From Bacteroidales bacterium (GTDB taxonomy: Bacteria; Bacteroidota; Bacteroidia; Bacteroidales; Tenuifilaceae), in assembly GCA_013141385.1 (NCBI GenBank), contig JABFRB010000018.1, positions 92,717 through 156,716 on the forward strand: a DNA stretch of 64,000 nucleotides, given 5' to 3'. Below are positions 54,041 through 63,895 of the stretch, piece after piece; the stretch's first letter is position 1, and the number at the start of each line of letters is the position of its first letter. Made by a program: the position numbers and the translations under genes. The notes beneath the pieces were generated by a model that had not been told where the DNA came from, made no database searches, and saw only the letters and a list, made by a program, of their open reading frames with translations.

Positions 54041-54925
54041 TTAATTTGGCTTTTGATAAAAATCGTTAATATTGTTAGTATATAAACAATCATCTATTTT
54101 GTTTTTCCGCTGAAAGACAGAAGGATTATCTGCATTAAGAGGAACCAGCATTAACTTGGACTTTTCATTAATTTTCACTTTGTCTTTATTAGCAATATAC
54201 CGATTATCAAAGGTTATGTCATAATAAAATAGATATTTGCTTATCCAAGCAATATACCGTTCCTTTTCTGCTTTTGAGATATCTCCTTTGCTATTAATTA
54301 TCTTTATGTTAACACTGTTTCCTTTAATTGCTTTTTGAAATTCAACGGCATTTAATGGGATATTATTTAATATGGGAATCGCATTGAACTGTCCGTCAAT
54401 AAATATCCATTTTTCGAATTCCTTTGAGTAAGTTTCTGCAACAACATGTCCTGCTCCATATTTTACTTTTTCTACATCTGCTGTTTTTAATGCCAAAACT
54501 CTTGATGGAATACCGATACTATTTAAAGCTGCTGCTGACACAATCCCATATTCAACACATCTAAAATTATTCCCCTTTTTAGCTTCTTTCAAAATTGTCA
54601 AAGGGTCAGATTTTGAAGGTGTATTACTTCCACTATGAGCCCATTGTTTATTTGTCCAATCAAGTATTGCTTTTATCTTTTCAAATTCGTTATCCGTCCT
54701 TTCTGTTAATGAATCTAGCTTATAAACTTGACGAAGCTCCCTCAGATATGCATTATTTATTGTGTCTGAATAATACAATTGATAAATGGGATTTAAATCG
54801 GTTTCTGAAAAAGTGATGCTCTTCAACCTGGTAGAAGGACTAATATTAATCAACTGATAAAACGGTTGACAACTGAATACTGTTAGCAAAATGCTAATAG
54901 AAAAAAATAAAAATCGTTTGTTCAT
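54041..54925 (-). CDS. Lipoprotein with transglutaminase-like domain
   Basis: About 294 residues from the ATG at 54925. Lipoprotein signal ILLTVFSC (lipid Cys near residue 19). A transglutaminase-like Cys-His-Asp triad is present: FRCVEYGIVSAAAL, then GAGHVVAETY, then WIFIDGQFN. The family includes peptide hydrolases and cross-linking enzymes. The in-frame start at 54970 would put 15 hydrophilic residues before the signal peptide, so the inner start is used. It lies between structured elements A and B. Confidence 0.72.
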   Translation of the reverse strand: MNKRFLFFSISILLTVFSCQPFYQLINISPSTRLKSITFSETDLNPIYQLYYSDTINNAYLRELRQVYKLDSLTERTDNEFEKIKAILDWTNKQWAHSGSNTPSKSDPLTILKEAKKGNNFRCVEYGIVSAAALNSIGIPSRVLALKTADVEKVKYGAGHVVAETYSKEFEKWIFIDGQFNAIPILNNIPLNAVEFQKAIKGNSVNIKIINSKGDISKAEKERYIAWISKYLFYYDITFDNRYIANKDKVKINEKSKLMLVPLNADNPSVFQRKNKIDDCLYTNNINDFYQKPN

Positions 54926-54960
54926 TTCTTCAATATTTTGTGAATTTCGTTTCTTTATTA

Positions 54961-55030
54961 TGCCACACAACGTTTGCTAGTTGGTTGTGTTTGGGAGTTC
55001 GGCGGAGTCAATAAATACGCTGTTGTATGC
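54961..55030 (-). repeat. Structured intergenic element B
   Basis: On the minus strand TGCATACAACAGCG opens and AAACGTTGTGTGGC closes the element, so CATACAAC pairs with GTTGTGTG. The 5' and 3' ends resemble those of element C but the middle is shorter. It separates the M50-like and transglutaminase-like genes. Confidence 0.6.
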
Positions 55031-55044
55031 AGTAGATATTGAAT

Positions 55045-55644
55045 CTAATTGTTGTAATGTTCAGGATAATTCTTACATCTTTTTAGAATATGGATTGAAA
55101 TCATAGCAGAAATCATAAAAAATGAAATCCCAATCAAATGAGAAAATAACTTATTACTTGATTCTCCAAGTGCATTAAAATCATTCATGGACCCAAGTAA
55201 ATAAGCAAAATAGTTGTTCCCAATATCGAAAAGCGGACTCAATATCATTATTACTAAAATTAAACCTATCATAAAAGGCTTTTTTATCTCAACTTTAATT
55301 ATCAATAAATATCCAAGTGCAAGAAGAATAATATCTCTAACATATGGAAGAAGAATAATTATAAAATCTTTGGAATCACTTTTGTAATCATATCTGATAT
55401 ATCCTGAACCAAGATCACCAGCCCAAAATTTAGGAATCAACTTGGTTTCATATATAGTTTTATCAAAAATCCAAGCACCTAGCATATGCATCAACTCATG
55501 AAACAGCATGTATGATAAATACCAAATCAAATAAATAATCATTATGCTTGGCAAATATTTTTTATAAGTCCAAATACTCCGTTGATAAAATAAAATTAAG
55601 GGAAACATTATGAGCAAGGCTATTTCCAATACGCTAATAATCAT
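55045..55644 (-). CDS. Integral membrane protein with HExxH motif (M50-like zinc metalloprotease?)
   Basis: 199 residues, five or six hydrophobic segments. HELMH at residues 49-53 sits inside a membrane segment, as in site-2-protease-like M50 or DUF3267 families. A later SPLFDIGNN (about 150) may supply the third zinc ligand. No partner gene is evident. It sits in the array of unrelated genes separated by elements A, B and C. Confidence 0.6.
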   Translation of the reverse strand: MIISVLEIALLIMFPLILFYQRSIWTYKKYLPSIMIIYLIWYLSYMLFHELMHMLGAWIFDKTIYETKLIPKFWAGDLGSGYIRYDYKSDSKDFIIILLPYVRDIILLALGYLLIIKVEIKKPFMIGLILVIMILSPLFDIGNNYFAYLLGSMNDFNALGESSNKLFSHLIGISFFMISAMISIHILKRCKNYPEHYNN

Positions 55645-55713
55645 AAATCTAATGTTAAGTTAAAAAAGAATATTTGCTATATTATAAATCAAGTTTTAAA
55701 TTTTGAATCATTA

Positions 55714-55875
55714 TTGTATGCAAAATGCCTGGTCTATTGCATACAACGTTTCCGTGGCAAGAGCTGTTGGGGAGTTAAGAACCGAACATCTATCCTACGG
55801 TAAACTTTTACTAAAGTACTAAAAACTTGCTTATCTGCACATCTGCCCCAATAGATTTTGCCACGTGTTACTAGG
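55714..55875 (-). repeat. Structured intergenic element C
   Basis: TTGTATGCAA (55714-55723) pairs with TTGCATACAA (55737-55746). Next, GTGGCAA (55754-55760) pairs with TTGCCAC (55858-55864), with an inner GTTGGGG/CCCCAAT pairing. The 31-nt core at 55765-55795 is identical to that in element A. Confidence 0.65.
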
Positions 55876-55888
55876 CGTTTTTTATTTT

Positions 55889-56524
55889 TTATTCAATAAA
55901 TAATCCTTGTTCAGTTATTTGTCCTAAGTAACCTTTTTTAAGTGCGTTTGGATGTGCTTTTGAAAAGGATTCAGAACTGTTCGCTTTATATGCTTCTTCG
56001 GTTGAATAAAGCATAGCTGATACAAAACCCTCTTTCTTGATAATTTTTCTTAATGTGCTTTCTCTTTCCTTTTTAGGGATTTCTTTAGAATAACTAAGAA
56101 CTAATATTTCTCCAAACGTACCCGCTCCAGACATTAATTCTACTTGAAACAGTATTTGGTATTGAGGAAGGTTTTCATCTAATGAAGATTCAGATTTGGT
56201 TTCTGTGAGAGAACTTTCTTTTTTAAATACTTTCTCCCTTGAACCATTTTCTAAATACTTATCAATTCCTACGACCTCATTACCGCTTATGTAAAATAAA
56301 TATCTACCATTATCTGTTCTTACTTCTAGTCGTTTACCATTTGCCCAATTGGGCATATCGCTTGTTCCATTTAAATTTCCATATTCTGGATTTTGTTTTA
56401 CATAATTCTTAACAACGCTTACAGTTGGATTCTCATTATTATTACAAGCAAATAAGGCTAAAATGAGAAATAAACCTGCTAGAATGTTTGAAATAACTTG
56501 ATTCCTGAGTTTTCTGGTTTTCAT
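55889..56524 (-). CDS. Hypothetical lipoprotein
   Basis: 211 residues. Lipoprotein signal peptide with ILALFAC (lipid Cys near residue 27) followed by NNNENP. The mature part is Ser/Lys/Glu-rich with no recognised domain (VRTDNGRYLFYISGNEVVGIDKY looks like a small beta unit). It is the first of three unrelated minus-strand genes separated by the structured elements C, B and A. Confidence 0.65.
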   Translation of the reverse strand: MKTRKLRNQVISNILAGLFLILALFACNNNENPTVSVVKNYVKQNPEYGNLNGTSDMPNWANGKRLEVRTDNGRYLFYISGNEVVGIDKYLENGSREKVFKKESSLTETKSESSLDENLPQYQILFQVELMSGAGTFGEILVLSYSKEIPKKERESTLRKIIKKEGFVSAMLYSTEEAYKANSSESFSKAHPNALKKGYLGQITEQGLFIE

Positions 56525-56738
56525 AATATTTCGGTTTTAAATAGTTTTCATCTTTATCAAGAGAGTTCTCCAAGTTCGTCATAAAATGACTGGTAACTTA
56601 ATATATGTCTAATCTTGTAAGACCTATACTTTAAAATTTAAGGGATAGGTCTGATTCCTGACATCCTCCATACAAATATACTTTTTGTTCATCAAGCATC
56701 ATAAAATTATTATACCCTTTGTGGCTTTATGCAATAAA

Positions 56739-56767
56739 AAAACCGCCAACCTAAAGGCGGCGGTTTT
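56739..56767. terminator. Hairpin terminator beside the PQQ-propeller gene
   Basis: AAAACCGCC pairs with GGCGGTTTT around an 11-nt loop, with an A run before and T run after. It lies 28 nt past the propeller gene's stop on the minus strand. Confidence 0.75.
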
Positions 56768-56794
56768 AATAGTTTATAGTTGGCTAATAGTCCT

Positions 56795-58138
56795 CTATGG
56801 AACAAGTTTGTAGCAAACCAACTGCTGTATATAACGAAGGTATAGCTTTCCATTGGCAACCACTGGTACTGTCCAAGCAAGGTTTTTTACATCCCCAATG
56901 GCAGATTTAATCTCGCCTATCTTTTTAAAGCCTGATGTATCGGGTTTTATAAGGAAAATATTCCCTTTTAAGTCCTGACAAATAAGATACCCATCGGCAA
57001 AGGTTGTTGTCCCCTGCCCTATTTGATCTGTGCTCCACATCTCTTTGCCTGTTAAAAACTCAATGCACTTAAACTGACCAACATTTCGGGTGCTTTCGCC
57101 TGAATATCCATATATATATCCATCAATAAGAATTGGATCGGAGTGTTGTGCTGCCAACACCTGGCTTTTCCAAAGAACGGAATATCCATCCTTGGTAACC
57201 TTTATAGCCTCGCAGCCCATACCATAACCAGAGGTATGGTAAACAATATCACTACAAACTATCGGTGTTGTTGCATTAACACCATACTCGGTTGGCCAAG
57301 GAACAGTCCATCGAACTTTACCATCCGCAGGGTTAAGACACGATAACCCTTTTGCGTGGTAAATAAGAAGTTCAACCTCGTTCTCAATGTTCATGGTTAT
57401 TGCAGCGGAGTATCCAACCTCGCCTTCCATTGATTTCCAAAGAACATTGCCAGTTAATTTATCATAGGCTATCACTAAGGCTTTTCCTCCGCCTTGTACT
57501 ATAACCATATTCTCGGATACAAGCGGACTTGTTGAAAGACCCCATGATGGTTCTATACCGCCCTCATCCTTTACATTTTTTCTCCAAAGGAGTTTTCCAT
57601 CCTCAAGCTGCCAGCAAACCAAATCGCCACTACGTCCAAATGTGTATACCTTATCCTCATCAATAAATGGGGTTGCACGTGAGCCAGGGCCATGAGCCGT
57701 TTCGGCTTTAGCCTCGTAGGAGCCTTTCCAAATCAATTGTCCATTATCAGCATTTAAGCAGAAAACTAAATCGTTCTTAGCATCCCTGCCAGGAACAATC
57801 AACCTATTACCCTGAACTACAACGGACGACCATGAAGCGGTTGCTTTATCCTGACACAAGTAATTGACTGCCCAAAGTTTTTCAAGCCCATTGGACCAAT
57901 CGGTTTTAATGCCAGTTGTTGCATTTTTTCCTTCAAAATTAGTTCCCCTCCAATTTGTCCAATCCGCAACTCCTACAGTGATTGGGGGTATAGAGGCTGT
58001 ATTTGTTGGTATATTTTCTTGTTTACCGGTTAATGGTTCACTTCCCATCACCATTTTATAAATTTGATACCCATAAAAACCCACGAATACCAATACAATT
58101 GCAACAACAATAAGTATAACCTTAATGTACTTTTTCAT
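56795..58138 (-). CDS. PQQ-binding-like beta-propeller protein
   Basis: 447 residues. One N-terminal membrane anchor (about 5-25) and a periplasmic beta-propeller with repeats of the form NADNGQLIWKGSY, QLEDGKLLWRKNV, DKLTGNVLWKSM and NPADGKVRWTVPW. The repeated W residues are those of quinoprotein-dehydrogenase-like blades. PQQ ligands were not recognised, so it may be a structural propeller of the outer-membrane assembly (BamB-like) or a divergent dehydrogenase-type protein. Confidence 0.82.
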   Translation of the reverse strand: MKKYIKVILIVVAIVLVFVGFYGYQIYKMVMGSEPLTGKQENIPTNTASIPPITVGVADWTNWRGTNFEGKNATTGIKTDWSNGLEKLWAVNYLCQDKATASWSSVVVQGNRLIVPGRDAKNDLVFCLNADNGQLIWKGSYEAKAETAHGPGSRATPFIDEDKVYTFGRSGDLVCWQLEDGKLLWRKNVKDEGGIEPSWGLSTSPLVSENMVIVQGGGKALVIAYDKLTGNVLWKSMEGEVGYSAAITMNIENEVELLIYHAKGLSCLNPADGKVRWTVPWPTEYGVNATTPIVCSDIVYHTSGYGMGCEAIKVTKDGYSVLWKSQVLAAQHSDPILIDGYIYGYSGESTRNVGQFKCIEFLTGKEMWSTDQIGQGTTTFADGYLICQDLKGNIFLIKPDTSGFKKIGEIKSAIGDVKNLAWTVPVVANGKLYLRYIQQLVCYKLVP

Positions 58139-58245
58139 TTGATTAATTGACTTGAGAGGTGAGTAAATCCGATGATTATTTTTGAATTCCTAATAATATT
58201 TGAATGGAAGAAAATATATCTGTAAAACATCCCTCCATTATTCTT

Positions 58246-59121
58246 TTATTTTACTAACGCTTTTTTCATAGTTTCCCCAATCATAGCTGGCGATTCAACA
58301 ACATGGATTCCACATTCACGCATAATTTTCATTTTTGCAGCAGCGGTATCCTCTGCCCCACCAATGATTGCTCCAGCATGACCCATTCTCCTACCCTTTG
58401 GAGCTGTTTGGCCTGCAATAAAGCCAACTACAGGTTTAGTTCCATGTTCCTTAACCCATTGTGCAGCTTCGGTTTCCATGCTACCGCCAATCTCACCAAT
58501 CATAACAATTCCCTCAGTTTCGGAATCATCCATTAAAAGTTTAAGCGCTTCAAGGGTTGTTGTACCAATTATTGGATCACCACCAATCCCAATACAGGTT
58601 GATTGACCTAGTCCTTGCTTTGTAAGCTGGTCAACGGCCTCGTAGGTTAAAGTACCCGAACGCGATATCACCCCAATACTGCCTTTTTTATGGATAAATC
58701 CGGGCATAATTCCAACCTTAGCCTCGCCGGGGCTAATTACTCCTGGGCAGTTGGGTCCAATAAGCCTAACATCAGGTAATTCGGAAAGTATATGCTTTAC
58801 TTTTACCATATCTGCAATGGGTATTCCCTCGGTGATACAAATAATCACCTTAATACCTCCAGTTGCCGCTTCAATTATTGTATCGGCTGCATAGGCTGGT
58901 GGTACAAAAATCACCGACACATTAGCACCTACATTTTTAACAGCCTCTTCAACCGTATTAAAAACGGGAAGACCTAAATGGAGTTGACCGCCTTTCCCAG
59001 GGGTAATTCCACCCACAACATTTGTTCCGTACTCTATCATCTGGGTTGCATGGAATGTCCCTTCGCTACCTGTAAACCCCTGAACGATAACCTTTGAATC
59101 CTTATTTACTAGTACGCTCAT
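58246..59121 (-). CDS. sucD: Succinyl-CoA ligase alpha subunit
   Basis: 291 residues. [20 protein letters not shown] at residues 13-32 (CoA-binding) and the phospho-histidine segment [13 protein letters not shown] near 245 are diagnostic. With the beta subunit it makes ATP or GTP from succinyl-CoA. The beta-subunit gene is not next to it; it may be elsewhere on the chromosome. Monocistronic. Confidence 0.95.
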   Translation of the reverse strand: MSVLVNKDSKVIVQGFTGSEGTFHATQMIEYGTNVVGGITPGKGGQLHLGLPVFNTVEEAVKNVGANVSVIFVPPAYAADTIIEAATGGIKVIICITEGIPIADMVKVKHILSELPDVRLIGPNCPGVISPGEAKVGIMPGFIHKKGSIGVISRSGTLTYEAVDQLTKQGLGQSTCIGIGGDPIIGTTTLEALKLLMDDSETEGIVMIGEIGGSMETEAAQWVKEHGTKPVVGFIAGQTAPKGRRMGHAGAIIGGAEDTAAAKMKIMRECGIHVVESPAMIGETMKKALVK

Positions 59122-59274
59122 CGATTTAGCTATTTAGAATAATTTATGTATCAAATTTTTTTCGAATATAATCAATTTGTTGTTTTAAAACACTCGTATT
59201 AAATAACACTTAAAAATTTCTTTGTAAATTGCTTTCGAAAAATATAAGAAAGAAATCACTTTATCTATCACATT

Positions 59275-60735
59275 ATGAGTAAAATCAATGTAAAACTTGA
59301 AAATCTTGGGTCAATTTTTCCATCAAACTGGAATGAAGAACAAAAAGCAAAAGGAAAAACAATCTTTTTAAAACGCCTTTCCGAAAAAGCTCATAAATTC
59401 TATGGTGGAAAAACCCAAGTAGCACCAAAAGTCCCTGTACCAGGATTCAATTGGTTTAATGTATGGTACACTCCTGGAGTATCAAAGGTTTCAACAAATA
59501 TTAGAGAGAATAATGATGCTTCATTTGAACTTTCTAATAGAGGCAATCTAGTTGCCGTTGTTAGCGATTCAACGCGTGTTCTTGGCGATGGGGATTGTTC
59601 TCCTTCAGGAGGATTAGGCGTTATGGAAGGAAAAGCATTCCTGATGAAATACCTTGGTGGTGTTGATGCCGTTGCACTTTGTGTCGATAGTCGAGATAAT
59701 GGTTGTCACAACAGTCCTCAAAAAATTATCGATTTTGTAAAGATGTGTCAGTACAGTTTTGGAGCTATTAATCTTGAAGATATCTCTCAACCCAACTGCT
59801 ATAAAGTATTAGATGTTCTTAGAGAAGAATGCACTATCCCTGTTTGGCACGATGATGCTCAGGGTACAGCATGCGTTACCCTTGCAGGGTTAATCAATGC
59901 CCTAAAACTTGTTGATAAAAAAATTGGCGATACTCGAATTGTACTTTTTGGTGCGGGTGCTGCAAATACAACTATAGCAAGGCTTATCATTGCCGATGGT
60001 GGCGATCCAAAGAAAATAATCCTTTTCGATACAAAAGGTGCTCTACATAAAAAGAGAGCAGATATTAAGGCAGATGAAAGGTTTTATAGGAAATGGGAGC
60101 TCTGCGAAAGCACAAATCCAAATTGCATCTCGACTTTTGAGGAGGCCATTAAAAATGCTGATGTTCTAATCTCAGCATCAACTCCAGGTCCCGATACTAT
60201 TAAAAAAGAGTGGGTGAAAGCAATGAATCAGAAAGCAATAGTTTTTGCCTGTGCAAATCCAGTACCCGAGATTTACCCTTACGCTGCAAAGGAAGCAGGT
60301 GCCTATATCGTTGCAACAGGAAGAGGTGATTTCCCAAATCAGGTCAATAACTCCATAGGGTTTCCTGGAATCTTAAAGGGTGCATTAATTGTAAGAGCAT
60401 CAAAAATAACCGATAAAATGGCTATTACAGCAGCCCATTCATTGGCTAACTATGCCGAAAAGCGTGGAATTAACCCAGAAAACATTGTTCCCAAAATGGA
60501 TGAACCTGATGTGTTTGCTGTTGAAGCTGCAGATGTTGCCATGCAGGCTATTAAAGATGGTGTTGCACGTAAAACTTTAACATGGGATGAGGTTTATCAA
60601 ATTGCTAAAAGGGATATTGATTACTCAAGATCTATGGCAGCCCTCTTAAGCAAAGAAGGTTTTGTTGCAGATCCCCCTGCTGAGATGCTTGATGAAGCGT
60701 TAGATTATACCGTTAAGCTGATTGAAGGAAAGTGA
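59275..60735 (+). CDS. NAD(P)-dependent malic enzyme, short form
   Basis: 486 residues. Catalyses malate to pyruvate and CO2. Signatures: YTPGVSKVS near 65-73, GDGDCSPSGGLGVMEGKAFLMKYL near 105, WHDDAQGTACV near 197 and GAGAANTTIARLI near 228 (dinucleotide binding). It lacks the C-terminal Pta-like domain of MaeB. Cofactor preference cannot be settled by eye. Own terminator follows. Confidence 0.93.
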   Translation: MSKINVKLENLGSIFPSNWNEEQKAKGKTIFLKRLSEKAHKFYGGKTQVAPKVPVPGFNWFNVWYTPGVSKVSTNIRENNDASFELSNRGNLVAVVSDSTRVLGDGDCSPSGGLGVMEGKAFLMKYLGGVDAVALCVDSRDNGCHNSPQKIIDFVKMCQYSFGAINLEDISQPNCYKVLDVLREECTIPVWHDDAQGTACVTLAGLINALKLVDKKIGDTRIVLFGAGAANTTIARLIIADGGDPKKIILFDTKGALHKKRADIKADERFYRKWELCESTNPNCISTFEEAIKNADVLISASTPGPDTIKKEWVKAMNQKAIVFACANPVPEIYPYAAKEAGAYIVATGRGDFPNQVNNSIGFPGILKGALIVRASKITDKMAITAAHSLANYAEKRGINPENIVPKMDEPDVFAVEAADVAMQAIKDGVARKTLTWDEVYQIAKRDIDYSRSMAALLSKEGFVADPPAEMLDEALDYTVKLIEGK

Positions 60736-60764
60736 AAAGTTTAAAATGATATGTGAAAAACGGG

Positions 60765-60789
60765 ACCCGGGCAACCGGGTTTTGTTTTG
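60765..60789 (+). terminator. Terminator after malic enzyme
   Basis: ACCCGG-GCAA-CCGGGT followed by TTTGTTTTG, 30 nt past the stop codon. Confidence 0.8.
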
Positions 60790-60828
60790 CTAACAATCTC
60801 CACCGATACTCCATTCCCACTTTTTTAC

Positions 60829-60836
60829 TAGCTTTG
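60829..60836 (+). promoter_or_regulatory. Candidate -7 box of mnmE
   Basis: TAGCTTTG, a full match to TAnnTTTG, 16 nt before the mnmE ATG. No clear -33 TTTG at the right distance. Suggests a very short leader. Confidence 0.4.
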
Positions 60837-60852
60837 CACAAACACTTTTAGG

Positions 60853-62259
60853 ATGATTTTAGACGATACTACAATTGTAGCAATAGCAACCGCCCCCGGT
60901 ACAGGAGCCATTGCCATAATTCGGCTCAGCGGAAAAGATGCTATCGCAATTTGCGATAATTTGTTTAAACCATCCTCAAAAAACAAAAAGCTAACGGCAC
61001 AAAAGCCCAACACAATTCATCATGGCACCATTTACGATGGCAATAGGCCTGTTGATGAAGTTCTGGTTAGCCTTTTCAAAGCCCCCCGCTCCTACACCAG
61101 CGAGGATGTTGTAGAAATATCATGCCATGGTTCACAAATCATCCAGCAGCAAATACTTGAGCTATTAGTAAGGAATGGTGCAAGACTTGCCCAACCTGGG
61201 GAATTCACTCTACGAGCATTCCTTAACGGCAAAATGGATCTATCCCAAGCCGAAGCGGTAGCCGATTTAATATCATCATCCAGCGAAGCAGCCCGCAGGG
61301 TAGCACTTCAGCAGATGCGAGGGGGGTTTTCCGATCAATTAAAAAACCTACGCGATCAGCTACTCCATTTCATAGCACTTATTGAACTTGAGCTCGATTT
61401 TAGCGAGGAAGATGTTGAATTTGCTGATAGAACTCAGCTTAAAAACCTTATAACCGAGATTTTGTCAGTTATTGAAAAGATGATTGCCTCATTCCAACTC
61501 GGTAACGTAATTAAAATGGGAATCCCCGTAACAATTGCGGGTAAGCCAAACGTTGGAAAATCAACGCTACTTAACCGACTGCTTAACGAGGAACGTGCAA
61601 TAGTATCGGAAGTTGCTGGTACAACAAGGGATACTATTGAAGATACCATAAACCTTGGTGGAATATCGTTTAGATTTATTGATACTGCTGGGCTGCGACA
61701 TACCAAGGATATCGTTGAATCCATTGGCGTTGAGCGTGCTTATGCAAAAATATCACAGGCAAAAGTTATCCTTTTACTAGTTGATGCACAAATCACAGTA
61801 GATGAGGTAATCCATTCCGTTGAAGAGGTTAAAACAAAGCTCACCGATGACCAAAGGTTGATAATCCTGCTAAATAAAGAGGATAAAGCGGATAAAGACC
61901 GGCTCAATAGCATCCTTTCAATGCTTAAAAAGGACTACCCCTCCATATACGCGCTAACCATATCGGCTAAAAGCGGGCATAATATCGAGCAGCTAACCAA
62001 TACCCTAATAAACATTGGCCTCCACGGGCAAACCGATAGCGATGAGGTAATTGTTACCAACGTCCGTCACTACGAATCACTACTGAAAACAAAGGAAAAT
62101 CTCGATCAGGCAATTACTGGCCTAAGCACCAACCTCCCCAGCGATCTACTTGCAATCGATATCAGGCAAGCCATTTACTACCTTGGTGAAATAACTGGCG
62201 AAATTACTACTGATGATATTCTTGGGCATATATTCTCGAAGTTTTGTATCGGAAAGTAA
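60853..62259 (+). CDS. mnmE: tRNA modification GTPase MnmE (TrmE)
   Basis: 468 residues. With MnmG it installs the cm5/cmnm5 group at tRNA wobble uridine 34. N-terminal tetrahydrofolate-binding domain (TIVAIATAPGTGAIAIIRLSG at the start, then SYTSEDVVEISCHG), G1 GKPNVGKSTLL near residue 231, G3 DTAG, G4 NKED, and the C-terminal catalytic CIGK. A TATCGCAA-T-TTGCGATA palindrome, otherwise found in intergenic repeats, lies in the codons at 60942-60958. Confidence 0.96.
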   Translation: MILDDTTIVAIATAPGTGAIAIIRLSGKDAIAICDNLFKPSSKNKKLTAQKPNTIHHGTIYDGNRPVDEVLVSLFKAPRSYTSEDVVEISCHGSQIIQQQILELLVRNGARLAQPGEFTLRAFLNGKMDLSQAEAVADLISSSSEAARRVALQQMRGGFSDQLKNLRDQLLHFIALIELELDFSEEDVEFADRTQLKNLITEILSVIEKMIASFQLGNVIKMGIPVTIAGKPNVGKSTLLNRLLNEERAIVSEVAGTTRDTIEDTINLGGISFRFIDTAGLRHTKDIVESIGVERAYAKISQAKVILLLVDAQITVDEVIHSVEEVKTKLTDDQRLIILLNKEDKADKDRLNSILSMLKKDYPSIYALTISAKSGHNIEQLTNTLINIGLHGQTDSDEVIVTNVRHYESLLKTKENLDQAITGLSTNLPSDLLAIDIRQAIYYLGEITGEITTDDILGHIFSKFCIGK

Positions 62260-62327
62260 CTTATCGACTAATTTTTATAACTTTATAGGATATAATACAA
62301 ACCTTACTCATCCATAAGTATTAGGTT

Positions 62328-62831
62328 ATGAAGAAATTGTTTTCTATAATCTCTTTATCTCTAATTTTCTCATCAGTATTCTGCCAAACAGCTGATGAAT
62401 ACTATAAACGTGGAGCTGAAAAAGCAAATACACAAGATTATAACGGCGCAATTGAGGATTATACCAAAGCGATTGAGAAAGATCCCCAAAACGCATTTTA
62501 CTACTGTCAGAGAGGCAATGCCAAATTAAGCGATCAAGATTATATCGGAGCAATTAGTGATTACACCAAAGCCATTGAAATTAACCCTTTATACGAAGAG
62601 GCTTATAGCAACAGAGGAAGCGCAAAAGTTAACCTTACCGATTACAGAGGAGCAATTCTAGACTTTACAAAGGTCATTGAGATAGACCCAAAAAGTGCAC
62701 ACGCATATTGCAACAGGGGTCTTGTGAAAATCACATTAGGCCAAAAGGATAGCGGATGCTTAGATTTAAGCAAAGCTGGTGAGCTAGGCCTAGACTTTGC
62801 GTATGATGCAATTCAGGAGTATTGTAAATAG
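62328..62831 (+). CDS. Secreted TPR-repeat protein
   Basis: 167 residues. Signal peptide about 1-19 (ends near VFCQT). Three and a half tetratricopeptide repeats follow (YYKRGAEKANTQDYNGAIED, YYCQRGNAKLSDQDYIGAIS, AYSNRGSAKVNLTDYRGAIL, AYCNRGLVKITLGQKD). Such small periplasmic TPR proteins serve as protein-interaction scaffolds. The last repeat contains a Cys. Function unknown. Confidence 0.85.
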   Translation: MKKLFSIISLSLIFSSVFCQTADEYYKRGAEKANTQDYNGAIEDYTKAIEKDPQNAFYYCQRGNAKLSDQDYIGAISDYTKAIEINPLYEEAYSNRGSAKVNLTDYRGAILDFTKVIEIDPKSAHAYCNRGLVKITLGQKDSGCLDLSKAGELGLDFAYDAIQEYCK

Positions 62832-62868
62832 AGATTAAAACATTGAAAAACTATTGAAAATTAAACAC

Positions 62869-63861
62869 ATGAATACCAGCGAAATACTCATATATAAAAA
62901 CAATGAAGGCGATATAAAAATAGATGTTCGACTAGAGGATGAAACCGCTTGGCTTACACAAGCTCAAATGGGAATACTTTTCAATAAGGATAAACGCACT
63001 ATATCTGAGCATATTAACAATATTTTCAAAGAAGGTGAACTGAACGGAAGTTCAGTTGTCCGGAATTTCCGGACAACTGCTACCGATGGCAAATCCTACG
63101 ATGTTAATTACTACAACCTCGATGTCATAATTTCAGTTGGTTACCGTGTAAAATCACAACAAGGTACACAATTCCGTATTTGGGCAACACAAAGGCTTAA
63201 GGAATATATTATTAAAGGTTTTACCCTAAACGACGAGCGTTTTAAGTCGGGCAGTTCAATGAACTATTTCTCTGAATTGCAAGAACGTATTAGGGAGATA
63301 CGTATCTCTGAACGATTCTTCTACCAAAAAATCAAAGATATATACAAAACAAGCATCGATTATAATGCCCATGATGAACAAACAATCCTGTTCTTTAAAG
63401 TGGTACAAAACAAATTGCTTTGGGCAATTAGCCAGCAAACGGCAGCCGAACTAATATACCGCCGTATTGATGCTTCGTTACCCTTGCTCGGGATGCAATC
63501 GTATGACAAGAAAAATTCTGTAAGCATTAAAAAAACTGATATTAGCGTTGCTAAGAATTACCTGAACGAGAACGAAATAAAACTCTTAGGTTTACTGGTT
63601 GAACAATACCTTGCTTTTGCCGAAACAATGGCACAACAGCAAACCCCAATGTACATGAAGGATTGGATTGAACGGCTCGATTCCATTCTACAGCTAAACG
63701 GCAGGGAGTTACTCACACACGCCGGAAAAATAAGCCACCAGATGGCTTTAGATAAATCGGAAGTTGAATACGAGAAATACAAAGAAAAACAGAAAGAGAT
63801 ATCAAAAGAATTGAGTTTGAAAGAAATTGAAGAGGATATTAAAAGATTAAAAAGATTATAA
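62869..63861 (+). CDS. RhuM family protein
   Basis: 330 residues from the ATG at 62869; an in-frame TTG at 62854 would add five residues but is unlikely as a start. The N-terminal winged-helix-like part contains DETAWLTQAQMGILFNKDKRTISEHI and, further on, NLDVIISVGYRVKSQQGTQFRIWATQRL, the RhuM signature. It is named after a Salmonella pathogenicity-island protein, but the function is unknown. Genes of this family usually lie in mobile or defence islands; it fits the right-edge mobile DNA here. Confidence 0.85.
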   Translation: MNTSEILIYKNNEGDIKIDVRLEDETAWLTQAQMGILFNKDKRTISEHINNIFKEGELNGSSVVRNFRTTATDGKSYDVNYYNLDVIISVGYRVKSQQGTQFRIWATQRLKEYIIKGFTLNDERFKSGSSMNYFSELQERIREIRISERFFYQKIKDIYKTSIDYNAHDEQTILFFKVVQNKLLWAISQQTAAELIYRRIDASLPLLGMQSYDKKNSVSIKKTDISVAKNYLNENEIKLLGLLVEQYLAFAETMAQQQTPMYMKDWIERLDSILQLNGRELLTHAGKISHQMALDKSEVEYEKYKEKQKEISKELSLKEIEEDIKRLKRL

Positions 63862-63895
63862 TAATATAATTGGATATCAATGTCGTTGACTTAAG

